This document shows, one piece after another, positions 28,750-38,709 of a DNA stretch of 64,000 nucleotides. The notes below the pieces were generated by a model. It was not told the origin of the DNA. It worked only from the letters and a program-made list of their open reading frames with translations, and made no database searches. Source of the DNA: DATHXC01 sp035459965 (GTDB taxonomy: Bacteria; Pseudomonadota; Gammaproteobacteria; Burkholderiales; Methylophilaceae); assembly GCA_035459965.1 (NCBI GenBank), contig DATHXC010000004.1:124001-188000 (forward strand). The letters are read 5' to 3'. The first letter of the stretch is position 1; each line of letters starts with the position of its first letter. The position numbers were made by a program, and so were the translations under genes.

Positions 28750-29400
28750 TTATTCCGCCGTAATCATCTGTGCCTGCATCAACGCCTGCAGCCCCTGTAT
28801 ATTGACCTTGCTAGCATTCCCGCCATTAGTATTGTTTTTAGTGGGCGTACGCATGTCATCGGTATCAAATATGCTCAACTTGATAAAACCATTAGGGCCT
28901 TCCAATGTGAATACCGGCACTTTCCTGCGATCGCCGCCTTTTTTGTCCGCGCTTCTTCTATCGTTGGTGATGCGATAAGCCTTCTGGTCAGTCTCGTACG
29001 GCACCTCTTTGTTCAACAGGAATATCTCGACGTCTTTCAGGCTGTCGGCAAACAGGTGGATATTTGTCTCGGCGTACTTTCCGGCAGTGCCGTCCAGCAC
29101 TGAGCCTGTAAGGTGGGGGTTGAATCTTTCCAGCATCTGCATCACAACCAGGGCATCGCTGCGAAGCTGGTGCAAGGCTTGGGGTTGGTCATCGGCGTGA
29201 TAGATTTCGTGGAAGAGTTTGATCTCTTCTTCGATCTCGCTATTGGTCGGCAGGCAGTTTGCATCGAGCATGCCGAGTTGACGTCCGGCCTTGCGCTTGG
29301 CATAAGCGTAATCGGAAATACCTTCTTCTGCCATCATGCGGGCAGCATGCTGCGCGACTAGCTGGCGCAACTGACTTTGTCGACCACTATCTTTAGCCAT
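28750..29400 (-). CDS. Conserved hypothetical, possible nucleotidyltransferase fold
   Basis: 216 residues, soluble. The N-terminal half is helical (ARMMAEEGISDYAYAKRKAGRQLG). The middle has LTGSVLDGTAGKYAETNIHLFADSLKDVEIFLLN, where GS followed by acidic positions resembles a minimal nucleotidyltransferase motif. The C-terminal part has KVPVFTLEGPNGFIKLSIFD. I do not recognise a named family. It lies 15 bases downstream of the mrcA stop codon on the same strand and may share its transcript. Function unknown. Confidence 0.6.
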   Translation of the reverse strand: MAKDSGRQSQLRQLVAQHAARMMAEEGISDYAYAKRKAGRQLGMLDANCLPTNSEIEEEIKLFHEIYHADDQPQALHQLRSDALVVMQMLERFNPHLTGSVLDGTAGKYAETNIHLFADSLKDVEIFLLNKEVPYETDQKAYRITNDRRSADKKGGDRRKVPVFTLEGPNGFIKLSIFDTDDMRTPTKNNTNGGNASKVNIQGLQALMQAQMITAE

Positions 29401-29415
29401 CGCTTAAGCCTTCAA

Positions 29416-31788
29416 CTAGAATAACTGGTCGGGTTGTATCTCTTTGCTGGTATTGCTTTCGTGTCCCGGAATCGTATCAGGAAAACCGGGAATCGGGGTG
29501 AATGCAGGCTCAATTTCCGGTGGCGGGAATTCATGATAGAAGTATTCATAGACTCCGCTCTCATCATCGTTGGCTTTAACACCAGTCGCCAGATCGATTT
29601 TAGTAGAAGTCACGCCTTCCGGTACAGTGTAAGGCACATCTGGCATGCCCTTGAGGGCGGAGGCCATATAGTCTATCCAGATCGGCAAGGCAGCATGGCC
29701 GCCGGTTTCATTGCGGCCCAATGAACGCGGTTTGTCAAAGCCCATCCAGACGATGGCGACCTGCTTGGGGTTGTAGCCGGCGAACCAGGTATCCACCTGA
29801 TTGTTGGTAGTACCGGTTTTACCTGCGAGGTCGTATCGGCCAAGCTCACGCGCTTTTGCTGCGGTCCCTATACGCGCCACGTCTTGCATCATCGAAGTCA
29901 TGATGAATGCATTGCGCCCATCAATCACACGTGGCGCATCTTTGCGTGCCTGCACGAATTTGGCTTGCTCTATTACCTTGCCATGGCTATCCACGATTTT
30001 GTTGATCAGGAATGGGTTAACACGGTACCCACCATTGGCAAACACCGCGTACGCACCAGCCATTTGCCAGGCTGTCACTGAACCTGCACCAAGCGCCATG
30101 GCCAAGTAGGGCGGATGATCCTTGGGCGAGAAGCCAAAGCGCGTGATGTAGTCCTGCGCATAATTGACACCAATCGCTTGCAGGATGCGGATCGAAACCA
30201 TGTTCTTGGATTTGGTCAGTGCTGTACGTAACCTGATGGGCCCATCGTACTTGTTATCAAAATTGCGCGGTTCCCATGCTGATCCGCTGCCGGTCTCTGA
30301 TGCCGTCAAGGAAATTGGTTCATCCTCGATCATACTGGCAGGGGTAAAACCTTTCTCCAATGACGCTGAATAAATAAACGGTTTGAAGCTGGAACCAGGC
30401 TGGCGCCAGGCTTGGGTTACATGATTAAACTTGTTGCGGTTGAAATCGAAGCCACCTACCAGTGCACGAACGGCACCATTTTCAGGATCAAGCGCTACCA
30501 GGGCGGATTCAACTTCTGGTAACTGGACGATTTTCCAGCTATCACCATCTTTATTTTTGGTGCGCATCACTCTAATAATTGCACCAGCTTTCAACCTCTG
30601 TTTATCAACTGCTTTTTCATCTAATGCTTTTTGAACAAGCACTAAGCCGGGGCCGCTGATTTCAATATCATCACCCAATTTCGTATGTGCATGTACTGAT
30701 TTTTGGTTGGCTTGAGTGACGATGGCGGGGATCAAAAGGCTATAGGCTTCAACGTCATCTAGCGCTCGGTCCATCCAGTTGGCACCTTCTTCAAGCGCCT
30801 CTTTGGTCGGCCTCACTATTTTCTCTGGACCGCGATAGCCGTGGCGCTGGTCGTAGTTCAACACGCCATCCAGCACGGCCTGGTTCGCCGCTTCCTGATT
30901 GCTCTTGAGCACTGTGGTGTAGACTTTCAGCCCACTGCTGTAGATTTCATCTTTGTAACGCGCGTACATCATCTGACGCACGATTTCTGCTACGTAATCA
31001 GCAGGCAGGTCACGCGATTGTTGCGAGGCCTTAAAGCGCAGTGGCATCGCCAGCGCATCTTTATAGGTGGCCTCGTCTATAAAGCCATAACGGTACATAT
31101 CGTGCAGCACCTCTTTCTGCCTCGCGATGGCGCGCTTAGGCCGCACAAATGGATTGTAGCCAGAGGGGGCTTTTGGCAAACCAGCAAGCAAGGCTGTCTC
31201 CGCCAGGTTCAGCTTATCTAGCGGCTTACCAAAATAGACTTGGGATGCTGCTGCAAAACCGAATGCACGCTGCCCCAGGTAAATCTGGTTGATATAAAGC
31301 TCCAGGATTTTGTCTTTACTCAGGCTGTGCTCAATCTTGATGGCGAGCAGGGCTTCGTTGACCTTACGATTGAGGCTACGCTCACTGGAGAGGAAAAAGT
31401 TACGCGCGACTTGCATGGTGATGGTACTGGCGCCTTCTTTCGAGCCACCAGTCAGGTTATTAACAGCTGCACGCAGGATGCCGCGGGTATCAACACCGCC
31501 ATGCTGGTAAAAGCGCCTGTCTTCAATAGCCAGCACCGCTGATTTCATGTTTTTTGGCACGTTTTCAATGGTAACAAACGCGCGTCGCTCCTCGCCAAAC
31601 TCTCCAATCAGGTAGCCATCTTCCGAGTAAACGCGTAATGGCAACTTGGGCCGGTAATCGGTTAATGCTTCAAGCGATGGTAGTTGCGGGTAAATAAGCG
31701 TGGCAGCAAGTGCGATCAGTGCAGCAATCACTAATCCCAGTACTACTACAGACAGAATTAGAAATTGCCACCATTTTTTTGGAATCAT
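29416..31788 (-). CDS. mrcA: Penicillin-binding protein 1A
   Basis: About 790 residues, a bifunctional peptidoglycan synthase anchored in the inner membrane. Order: one transmembrane helix (WWQFLILSVVVLGLVIAALI), glycosyltransferase domain (AIEDRRFYQHGGVD, GASTITMQVARNFFL), an OB-like insert, and a transpeptidase with SxxK in QPGSSFKPF and KTGTT. The ATG at 31788 was chosen; an in-frame TTG at 31803 would add five residues, and neither has a good Shine-Dalgarno. A TATAAT on the minus strand (31824-31829) is a possible -10 box. It is divergent from pilM, the standard proteobacterial arrangement. Confidence 0.94.
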   Translation of the reverse strand: MIPKKWWQFLILSVVVLGLVIAALIALAATLIYPQLPSLEALTDYRPKLPLRVYSEDGYLIGEFGEERRAFVTIENVPKNMKSAVLAIEDRRFYQHGGVDTRGILRAAVNNLTGGSKEGASTITMQVARNFFLSSERSLNRKVNEALLAIKIEHSLSKDKILELYINQIYLGQRAFGFAAASQVYFGKPLDKLNLAETALLAGLPKAPSGYNPFVRPKRAIARQKEVLHDMYRYGFIDEATYKDALAMPLRFKASQQSRDLPADYVAEIVRQMMYARYKDEIYSSGLKVYTTVLKSNQEAANQAVLDGVLNYDQRHGYRGPEKIVRPTKEALEEGANWMDRALDDVEAYSLLIPAIVTQANQKSVHAHTKLGDDIEISGPGLVLVQKALDEKAVDKQRLKAGAIIRVMRTKNKDGDSWKIVQLPEVESALVALDPENGAVRALVGGFDFNRNKFNHVTQAWRQPGSSFKPFIYSASLEKGFTPASMIEDEPISLTASETGSGSAWEPRNFDNKYDGPIRLRTALTKSKNMVSIRILQAIGVNYAQDYITRFGFSPKDHPPYLAMALGAGSVTAWQMAGAYAVFANGGYRVNPFLINKIVDSHGKVIEQAKFVQARKDAPRVIDGRNAFIMTSMMQDVARIGTAAKARELGRYDLAGKTGTTNNQVDTWFAGYNPKQVAIVWMGFDKPRSLGRNETGGHAALPIWIDYMASALKGMPDVPYTVPEGVTSTKIDLATGVKANDDESGVYEYFYHEFPPPEIEPAFTPIPGFPDTIPGHESNTSKEIQPDQLF

Positions 31789-31951
31789 GGGGAGTTTGTT
31801 CAATTAATCGAGAGAGAAGAGGCATTATAAGTGCCCTATTAAAGAAATTAAAAATAAAAATTTGCTTTACACTGTTTATAGTTGTTGCTAGCATTTAAGG
31901 TAATTTATGAGTATTGTGTGTAACTAACCAGAACAGAAAGGGAATTTCAGT

Positions 31952-33022
31952 TTGAAATTCGACTTTTTCACAGATCGTACTCCTCCCTTAATCGGGGTAG
32001 ATATAAGCTCGACTTCCGTAAAAATGGTGGAATTGGCCGAGGGAAGTAGGGGTTTATATCGCCTCGAAGGGTACTCAATCGCTCCTATCGCAAAAGATGC
32101 GATAGTGGATGGCAATATTACCGGCCTTGAGCAGGTATCAGATGCAGTTTCTCGTGCCTGGAAAATGCTAGGCTCCCGCGAAAAAAGATTAGCCATGGCT
32201 TTGCCCGCCGCCGCTGTGATTAGCAAAAAAGTGCTCATGCAGGCGGGTTTACGTGAAGATGACATGGAGTTTCAGGTAGAAGCTGAAGCCAACCAGTACA
32301 TCCCTTTCTCCCTTGATGAAGTCAATATTGATTTTCAGGTGCTGGGCCCTGCACCGAATAATCCTGACGATGTAGAAGTCCTGATTGCGGCATCACGCAA
32401 AGAAAAAATTGAAGATCGTGTCGCTGCTGCCGAAGGCGCTGGCCTCAAGGTTATCGTCATGGATGTGGAGACTTATGCCACTGAAGCTGCTTATGCACTC
32501 GTCGCTAACCAGTTGCCTAACAATGGCGCAGAGCAAACCGTGATGATTGTTGATATTGGCGCGCTGATGATGCATGTCAATGTCCTGCATGATAACAAGT
32601 CGGTCTATATCCGCGAACAAAGTTTCGGTGGTGGTCAGTTGACCCAGGAAATTCAGCGTCGTTTCGGACTTTCTACTGAAGAAGCTGAAATTGCCAAGCG
32701 CAAGGGTGGCCTGCCAGAAAGCTATGAGTCGGAAGTATTGCAGCCTTTTGTTCAGTCTTTGGCGCTAGAAGTCGCGCGCGCACTGCAATTCTTTACTAGC
32801 TCAACTCAATATAACCGTGTTGATCACATCGTCCTTGCCGGCGGCTGCGCCTCTATCGCTGGTGTTGATGTGGCCGTTCAGGAACGCGCTCAAGTCAATA
32901 CTATCGTTATCAATCCATTCCATGCCATGGAAGTTAACCCTCGTATGAAACAGCAGCAAGTCATTGCGGATGCTCCAGCGCTGATGACGGCATGCGGTCT
33001 GGCCTTGAGGAGGTTTGACTAA
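31952..33022 (+). CDS. pilM: Type IV pilus assembly protein PilM
   Basis: 356 residues, actin-like ATPase fold (PPLIGVDISSTSVKMVEL, VMIVDIGALMMHVNVL, VLAGGCASIAGV). PilM sits on the cytoplasmic side of the inner membrane and binds the PilN tail. Translation starts at TTG 31952 with AAAGGG nine bases upstream. First gene of pilMNOPQ; its stop overlaps the pilN start by one base. Confidence 0.96.
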   Translation: MKFDFFTDRTPPLIGVDISSTSVKMVELAEGSRGLYRLEGYSIAPIAKDAIVDGNITGLEQVSDAVSRAWKMLGSREKRLAMALPAAAVISKKVLMQAGLREDDMEFQVEAEANQYIPFSLDEVNIDFQVLGPAPNNPDDVEVLIAASRKEKIEDRVAAAEGAGLKVIVMDVETYATEAAYALVANQLPNNGAEQTVMIVDIGALMMHVNVLHDNKSVYIREQSFGGGQLTQEIQRRFGLSTEEAEIAKRKGGLPESYESEVLQPFVQSLALEVARALQFFTSSTQYNRVDHIVLAGGCASIAGVDVAVQERAQVNTIVINPFHAMEVNPRMKQQQVIADAPALMTACGLALRRFD

Positions 33023-33606
33023 TGGTACGCATTAATTTACTACCACACAGGCAGATAAAGCGTGCCGAGCGGCAACGTGAATTCAGTTTAATGCTGGTTG
33101 GCGTAGCTATCGCTGCCGCCGCAATAGTATTTCTCGGGCAAACTTTTATTAACTCCAGTTTTGAGTCTCAGGCCAGCAGAAACAAGCGACTGGAAGATGC
33201 TATAGCTAGTCTTGATAAAGAGATTGATGAAATTAAAGAGCTGAAAACTAAAATAGGTGAAGTGCTGGAGCGCAAGCAGGTTGTAGAAAATCTGCAGACA
33301 AATCGCGGCCAGGCTGTTGTTTTGCTGGATGAGCTTGCACGCAAGCTGCCGGAAGGCGTTTACCTCAAGAGCATCAAGCAAGCAGGTACCTTGGTCACGT
33401 TAGAGGGGGTTGCAGACACGAATGCTCGTGTAGCAACTTTGGTACGTAACTTTTCGACCTCTGAAGCACTTGAATCTCCAGGGCTGGTAGAGATCAAAGC
33501 TGAGCTTATTAATAGCGTAAGGCGCAATAACTTTACTTTGAATGTAACGCAAAAGATTCAGAAGACTGAAGAAGTACCTGGGACAAAAAAGGCTCAAGGA
33601 CAATAA
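33022..33606 (+). CDS. pilN: Type IV pilus assembly protein PilN
   Basis: 194 residues. The cytoplasmic motif INLLPHR near the N-terminus binds PilM. One membrane helix (about 25-43) and a coiled-coil to ferredoxin-like periplasmic domain that pairs with PilO follow. Start overlaps the pilM stop (TAATG), so the two are coupled. Confidence 0.94.
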   Translation: MVRINLLPHRQIKRAERQREFSLMLVGVAIAAAAIVFLGQTFINSSFESQASRNKRLEDAIASLDKEIDEIKELKTKIGEVLERKQVVENLQTNRGQAVVLLDELARKLPEGVYLKSIKQAGTLVTLEGVADTNARVATLVRNFSTSEALESPGLVEIKAELINSVRRNNFTLNVTQKIQKTEEVPGTKKAQGQ

Positions 33607-33609
33607 GCC

Positions 33610-34245
33610 ATGAAGCTCGAAGATTTTAATAACATAGATTTTAAAAATGCAGGGAACTTACCTTGGCCAGTGAAGGGCGTAATGCTAGGTGTTCTATTTG
33701 TACTTTTAGTCGCAGCTGGATACTGGTTCTTATGGAGCCCTTCACTAGATGAGCTTGATCAGGCAAAACATAAAGAAACTGAACTGAGGGAAGTTTTTCT
33801 CGGCAAAAAAAGTCAGGCCATTAATTTGGATGCGTATAAACAGCAAATGATTGACGTTGAAAAAACTTTTGGGGCCTTATTAAGGCAATTGCCAGATAAA
33901 TCGCAGATGGATGGCCTGCTCACCGACATTAATCAGGCCGGTTTGTCACGCGGCTTGGATTTTGAATTATTCAAGCCTAATCCGGAAGTTATTTCGGAGT
34001 TTTATGCCGAAATGCCTATTACAATCAGGGTGGTAGGAAATTACAATGACTTGGGGGCTTTTGCAACTGAAATTTCCAAGCTCTCGCGCATCGTAACAAT
34101 TAACGATATTTCAATCAGTGCTACCAATAAGGAAGCAAAAGATAACCGCTTGTCGATGGACGCAACTGCAAAAACCTATCGATATCTTGATGCAAGTGAA
34201 GTGGCTGCTAAAAAGAATGCGGATAAAAAGAATGTTGCCCAATAA
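33610..34245 (+). CDS. pilO: Type IV pilus assembly protein PilO
   Basis: 211 residues. One membrane helix (GVMLGVLFVLLVAAGYWFLW), a coiled coil, and a periplasmic ferredoxin-like domain. With PilN it forms the inner-membrane alignment complex. Starts three bases after pilN. Confidence 0.94.
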   Translation: MKLEDFNNIDFKNAGNLPWPVKGVMLGVLFVLLVAAGYWFLWSPSLDELDQAKHKETELREVFLGKKSQAINLDAYKQQMIDVEKTFGALLRQLPDKSQMDGLLTDINQAGLSRGLDFELFKPNPEVISEFYAEMPITIRVVGNYNDLGAFATEISKLSRIVTINDISISATNKEAKDNRLSMDATAKTYRYLDASEVAAKKNADKKNVAQ

Positions 34246-34812
34246 ATGTTCGGGATAGACACAAATATGGTTAAAAAACCTAATCCTTATGTCCGGTTGC
34301 AACAGCAGGCTAAGAAGCTGTTTGTTGGTACTCTCGCTCTTTTTGTGCTTGGTTGTAGCTCGGGTGTTGGCGATGATTTGGACCAATTTATGGCGGATGC
34401 AAGTAAAGATATGCGTACCAAGATTCCTGCTATTCCAGAAGTAAAGCCTTATGTGCCAATAGAGTACAACGTAGATGGGGCGTTGCATGACCCTTTCAAA
34501 CCGCGAAAAGCACAGTCCAATCAATCCGGTGGAATCCAGCCAAATCTAAACAGGCCAAGAGATCCTTTGGAGGCTTTTCCGCTAGAGAGCTTGAAGTATG
34601 TCGGCATACTTTCTAAGCCTAAACTCAAATATGCTCTAATTCAGCCCCCTGATGCCGCTGTACAACAAGTAAAAATAGGCAGCTATATGGGGCAGAACTT
34701 TGGAATAGTGACAGATATTACTGAAAGCGCTGTAACGCTTAAAGAAATTGTTCAGGATGAGGTTTCAGGTGATTGGACTGAGCGTTCTTCGAGCATTAAT
34801 TTGCAAGAATAA
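34246..34812 (+). CDS. pilP: Type IV pilus lipoprotein PilP
   Basis: 188 residues. The hydrophobic leader ends in a lipobox (FVLGCSSG), so it is a lipoprotein linking PilNO to the PilQ secretin. The HDPFKPR and LESLKYVGIL motifs fit PilP. The ATG directly follows the pilO stop; an in-frame ATG at 34267 with GGGAT upstream is an alternative start. Confidence 0.93.
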   Translation: MFGIDTNMVKKPNPYVRLQQQAKKLFVGTLALFVLGCSSGVGDDLDQFMADASKDMRTKIPAIPEVKPYVPIEYNVDGALHDPFKPRKAQSNQSGGIQPNLNRPRDPLEAFPLESLKYVGILSKPKLKYALIQPPDAAVQQVKIGSYMGQNFGIVTDITESAVTLKEIVQDEVSGDWTERSSSINLQE

Positions 34813-34819
34813 GGGTGGA

Positions 34820-37003
34820 ATGATGAATATTAAAAATTGGGGAATACGACTTTTTGTAGCGATTTTAGCTGCTGGGGTTGCTTTTTGGGCAACAAGTACG
34901 CGAGCGGAGGATCAAAATGACCTCCCAAACAAAATAGAAAAGGTTGAATTCGTTGTTCTCTCGGCAGGGCGTGTGGCTGTAAGAATACAGACTACTGAGC
35001 CCGTATTAAATCCGCCAGCAGGATTTACACTAAACAATCCACCGAGAATTGCGCTTGATTTTCTCAAGGTAGGTAACGGACTTGTTAAAAATAGTTTAAC
35101 TGCAAATCAGGGTGTGCTTAAAAGTGTAAATTTGGCGCAAGCTAAAGAGCGCACAAGAATGGTATTGAATCTCTCCAAGTCGGTTTCTTACAGCACGACT
35201 GTCAGTGGAAATGAAACTACCATTGTATTGCAGGGAGGGGAGGTCGCCGCGGCTGAAAACAATACTGTAACTCGCTTTGCAGAGGCTAAGATAGGAGACC
35301 AATTGCATAGCTTATCCAATGTTGATTTCATGCGTGGCAAAGGTGGTGAAGGGCGTATTTTGGTTGATTTGTCAGATGCAACTACCGGTATTGACCTAAA
35401 ACAAAAGGGTAAAACCATTGTTGTTGATTTTATCAACACTGATATTCCTGCTAATTTGCAGCGACGGCTTAATGTGATTAATTTCAATACTCCAGTGTTG
35501 TACATAGATACCATGAAACAAGGTAAAAATACCCGTATGGTTATTGAGCCAAAGGGTAACTGGGAGCAGTCTGCCTATCAGGCAGATAAGCGCTTCATTA
35601 TTGATGTTAGACCAGTGGTAGAAGACCCTAACAAGTTGGTACAAGGCAATAAGCCAGGTTATGCGGGTGAAAAGCTTTCATTGAATTTCCAGAACATCGA
35701 TGTGCGTTCGGTGTTGCAGGTTATTGCAGACTTTACCGGATTTAATATTATTACGAGTGATACGGTTACCGGAAATATTACTTTGCGCTTAAAGGATGTG
35801 CCTTGGGATCAGGCTTTGGACATCATTATGCAAAGTAAAGGCCTTACTCAACGAAAAACAGGTAATGTCATTATTGTCGCGCCTGCTGAAGAAGTCGCGG
35901 CTAAAGAAAAGTTAGTATTGGAAGCGAATCAACAAATTGAAGACTTAGAGGCGATGCGTACCGAAGTCTTTACACTGAAGTACATGAAAGCAGAATCATT
36001 AAAAGATATTCTGACTGATGAAAAGCAAAAAATCCTTTCCAAACGAGGAAGTGCAGTATTGGATCCGCGTACTAATACAGTCTTTGTACAAGATATTAGT
36101 AAAAGGTTGGAGGATATTCAAAGAATTATTAATATTACCGATGTTCCTGTAAAGCAAGTGATGATTGAGTCCCGCCTTGTTATTGCGGATGAGAAGTTTG
36201 GTAAGAGCTTGGGTGCAAGATTTGGTGTAACTCAGAGGGGTACTGGCGGCCAAAACGTGATAACTACTAGTGGTACGTTGGGGAACAGAATTACAGAAAT
36301 AACTCCTGGCACTGGCGGTGCTCCAGACACCATTACTCAAGGCGATCATAATGGTACGATTCAGACATCCCTGACTGGTAACCCATTAATAAGTTCAGAT
36401 GGCCTGCCAGATTTGATGTCTAATTTGCCGGTATCAAATGCGGCTGGTAGCTTAGCCTTAAGTCTTTTTAGATTGCCAGCCGGATTCTTGTTAAACCTTG
36501 AATTGTCTGCGCTTGAGTCTGATAATCGAGGCAAGGTTGTATCCAGTCCGAGAGTAACAACCGCCAACCAACAAAAAGCGACTATTGAGCAAGGTACTGA
36601 AATTCCATACATTACCCCGGCATCCTCGGCTACCACGATTCCTGCGGTTGCATTTAAGAAGGCTGTGTTGAGCCTTGAAGTTACACCACAGATCACGCCT
36701 GATAATAAAATTATTATGGACTTGATAGTAAAAAAGGACCGTATCGGTCAGATATTTAACAATATACCCTCTATCGATACCCAAAACGTGAAGACACAAG
36801 TATTGGTAGACAATGGTGAAACTGCGGTACTTGGGGGTATTTACGAGCAGACTGAGAGAAACGATGTAAGTAAGGTGCCACTGTTTGGTAACCTCCCTTT
36901 CGTTGGCAATCTGTTCAAGCGTACAATTAAGCAGAACGACAAGATTGAGTTGTTGATTTTTGTGACACCTAAAGTCATGGACGACAATATGTCAATCCGA
37001 TAG
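34820..37003 (+). CDS. pilQ: Type IV pilus secretin PilQ
   Basis: About 727 residues. Signal peptide (ending STRAE), two AMIN domains that bind peptidoglycan, secretin N0 and N1 modules (LSLNFQNIDVRSVLQVIADFTGFNIITSD), and the secretin channel with VPLFGNLPFVGNLFKRT near the end. It forms the outer-membrane pore for the pilus. The start was set at the paired ATGs 34820/34823, which follow AAGGGTGGA. A strong terminator follows. Confidence 0.96.
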   Translation: MMNIKNWGIRLFVAILAAGVAFWATSTRAEDQNDLPNKIEKVEFVVLSAGRVAVRIQTTEPVLNPPAGFTLNNPPRIALDFLKVGNGLVKNSLTANQGVLKSVNLAQAKERTRMVLNLSKSVSYSTTVSGNETTIVLQGGEVAAAENNTVTRFAEAKIGDQLHSLSNVDFMRGKGGEGRILVDLSDATTGIDLKQKGKTIVVDFINTDIPANLQRRLNVINFNTPVLYIDTMKQGKNTRMVIEPKGNWEQSAYQADKRFIIDVRPVVEDPNKLVQGNKPGYAGEKLSLNFQNIDVRSVLQVIADFTGFNIITSDTVTGNITLRLKDVPWDQALDIIMQSKGLTQRKTGNVIIVAPAEEVAAKEKLVLEANQQIEDLEAMRTEVFTLKYMKAESLKDILTDEKQKILSKRGSAVLDPRTNTVFVQDISKRLEDIQRIINITDVPVKQVMIESRLVIADEKFGKSLGARFGVTQRGTGGQNVITTSGTLGNRITEITPGTGGAPDTITQGDHNGTIQTSLTGNPLISSDGLPDLMSNLPVSNAAGSLALSLFRLPAGFLLNLELSALESDNRGKVVSSPRVTTANQQKATIEQGTEIPYITPASSATTIPAVAFKKAVLSLEVTPQITPDNKIIMDLIVKKDRIGQIFNNIPSIDTQNVKTQVLVDNGETAVLGGIYEQTERNDVSKVPLFGNLPFVGNLFKRTIKQNDKIELLIFVTPKVMDDNMSIR

Positions 37004-37033
37004 TCATATCTGACAGCAGGTTCGGATTAACTT

Positions 37034-37067
37034 AAAATGCCTATCATGTAAGTGATAGGCATTTTTT
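37034..37067 (+). terminator. Intrinsic terminator after pilQ
   Basis: A 13-bp perfect stem (37034-37046 with 37053-37065, core TGCCTATCA/TGATAGGCA), 6-base loop, and a run of six T. It separates the pil genes from aroK, which begins only 17 bases later. Confidence 0.9.
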
Positions 37068-37083
37068 ATGGTAGGGATAATGT

Positions 37084-37620
37084 GTGGGTAATATTTTCTT
37101 TGTGGGCTTGATGGGCGCTGGTAAAACAACAGTTGGGCGCATCTTGGCAAAGAGTCTCGATAAGGTGTTTTATGATACCGATCATGAAATTGAGCGGCGT
37201 ACTGGTGTTCGTATTCCCGTCATATTTGAAGTGGAAGGCGAAGCCGGATTTAGGAAGCGTGAAATGGCCATGATAGAAGAACTCAGCCAAATGCCCAATA
37301 TCGTACTCGCCACAGGTGGTGGTGCAGTATTGATGCAGGAAAATCGAGATAATCTAAAACGTAATGGCACTGTAATTTACCTGCGCGCTAATGTGCATGA
37401 ATTATGGTTGCGCACCCGTAATGATAAGAATCGCCCTCTTCTGCAAAATGCAGATCCTCGCAGTAGCTTAGAGCAGCTTTTTGCAACGCGAGACCCTTTA
37501 TATCGTGAAATCGCTACCCATATAGTTGATACCGGCGGTCAGCCAGTAAGCCAAATTTTGCATCAAATTGAATCACTATTTAAATTAAATCACGAAAAAT
37601 CCTTTAATAGGCTGGCCTAA
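37084..37620 (+). CDS. aroK: Shikimate kinase
   Basis: 178 residues. P-loop [23 protein letters not shown] shikimate site, and ATGGGAV loop. It phosphorylates shikimate at C3. Starts at GTG 37084 with AGGGAT upstream. Followed by aroB, the common order after pilQ; chorismate made by this route feeds trpE in the same window. Confidence 0.96.
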   Translation: MGNIFFVGLMGAGKTTVGRILAKSLDKVFYDTDHEIERRTGVRIPVIFEVEGEAGFRKREMAMIEELSQMPNIVLATGGGAVLMQENRDNLKRNGTVIYLRANVHELWLRTRNDKNRPLLQNADPRSSLEQLFATRDPLYREIATHIVDTGGQPVSQILHQIESLFKLNHEKSFNRLA

Positions 37621-37626
37621 AGAATC

Positions 37627-38709
37627 ATGCAAACATTAAAAGTAGAGTTAGGCAATCGTGCTTATCCTATCCATATAGGGCAAGGATTGCTGAGTCAGGC
37701 AGAGTTGATACTGCCGCATCTAAAGCGCAAGCAAGTTGCGATTGTCACTAATACTACTGTTGCACCCTTGTACCTGGAAAAGCTGGCACAGCAATTACGT
37801 GAGGCTGGTGTGAGTGTTATTCCAATTATCCTGCCAGATGGTGAAGCCCACAAAAATACCGAAACGTTAAATCTGATTTATGACGCCCTACTTAAAAGTA
37901 GATGCGAGCGTAGTACCACATTGATTGCGCTAGGTGGCGGGGTGATCGGCGATTTGACTGGATATGCTGCGGCAACCTATTTGCGTGGGGTGCCATTTAT
38001 ACAGGTACCTACTACATTGTTATCACAAGTAGACTCTTCAGTCGGTGGAAAAACGGGTATCAACCATCCGTTGGGCAAGAATATGATTGGCGCATTTTAT
38101 CAGCCACAATTGGTACTTGCTGATATAGACACGTTAAATACATTGCCAGCACGGGAGCTATCCGCAGGCCTGGCCGAAGTCATCAAGTATGGCTTGATTC
38201 GTGATGCGGATTTCTTTTTATGGCTAGAACGCAATATGCAAAACCTGGTCGATTTAGATGCGCCTGCGTTGAGCTACGCCATATATCGCTCATGTCAGAA
38301 CAAGGCAGAAGTTGTTGCAGCCGATGAACGAGAAAGCGGTGAGCGCGCTTTATTGAACCTTGGTCATACTTTTGGCCATGCTATCGAGAACGCGATGGGT
38401 TATGGTGTGTGGCTGCATGGTGAAGCGGTAGCGGCAGGCACTATGATGGCGGCCGATCTTTCTTACCGCATGGGTTGGCTAAGTGATGAAGATATCAAGC
38501 GTATTACTGATATATTCACTGCAGCCAATTTACCTGTAAATGCGCCTGACCTTGGGCTGGAGCGCTATCTAGATTTGATGGGTCTCGATAAAAAAGTGGT
38601 GGACGGAAAAATTCACTTTGTCTTGCAACAGGCTATAGGCAAGTCTGTCATCACAAGTAATTACGATACTGAACTACTAGAACAAACCCTCTCTCTGGGC
38701 AAAGTATGA
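37627..38709 (+). CDS. aroB: 3-dehydroquinate synthase
   Basis: 360 residues. NAD-dependent cyclisation of DAHP to 3-dehydroquinate. Seen: [39 protein letters not shown], zinc-ligand region [12 protein letters not shown] and HGEAVAAG. Six bases after aroK; its stop overlaps the dgt start. Confidence 0.97.
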   Translation: MQTLKVELGNRAYPIHIGQGLLSQAELILPHLKRKQVAIVTNTTVAPLYLEKLAQQLREAGVSVIPIILPDGEAHKNTETLNLIYDALLKSRCERSTTLIALGGGVIGDLTGYAAATYLRGVPFIQVPTTLLSQVDSSVGGKTGINHPLGKNMIGAFYQPQLVLADIDTLNTLPARELSAGLAEVIKYGLIRDADFFLWLERNMQNLVDLDAPALSYAIYRSCQNKAEVVAADERESGERALLNLGHTFGHAIENAMGYGVWLHGEAVAAGTMMAADLSYRMGWLSDEDIKRITDIFTAANLPVNAPDLGLERYLDLMGLDKKVVDGKIHFVLQQAIGKSVITSNYDTELLEQTLSLGKV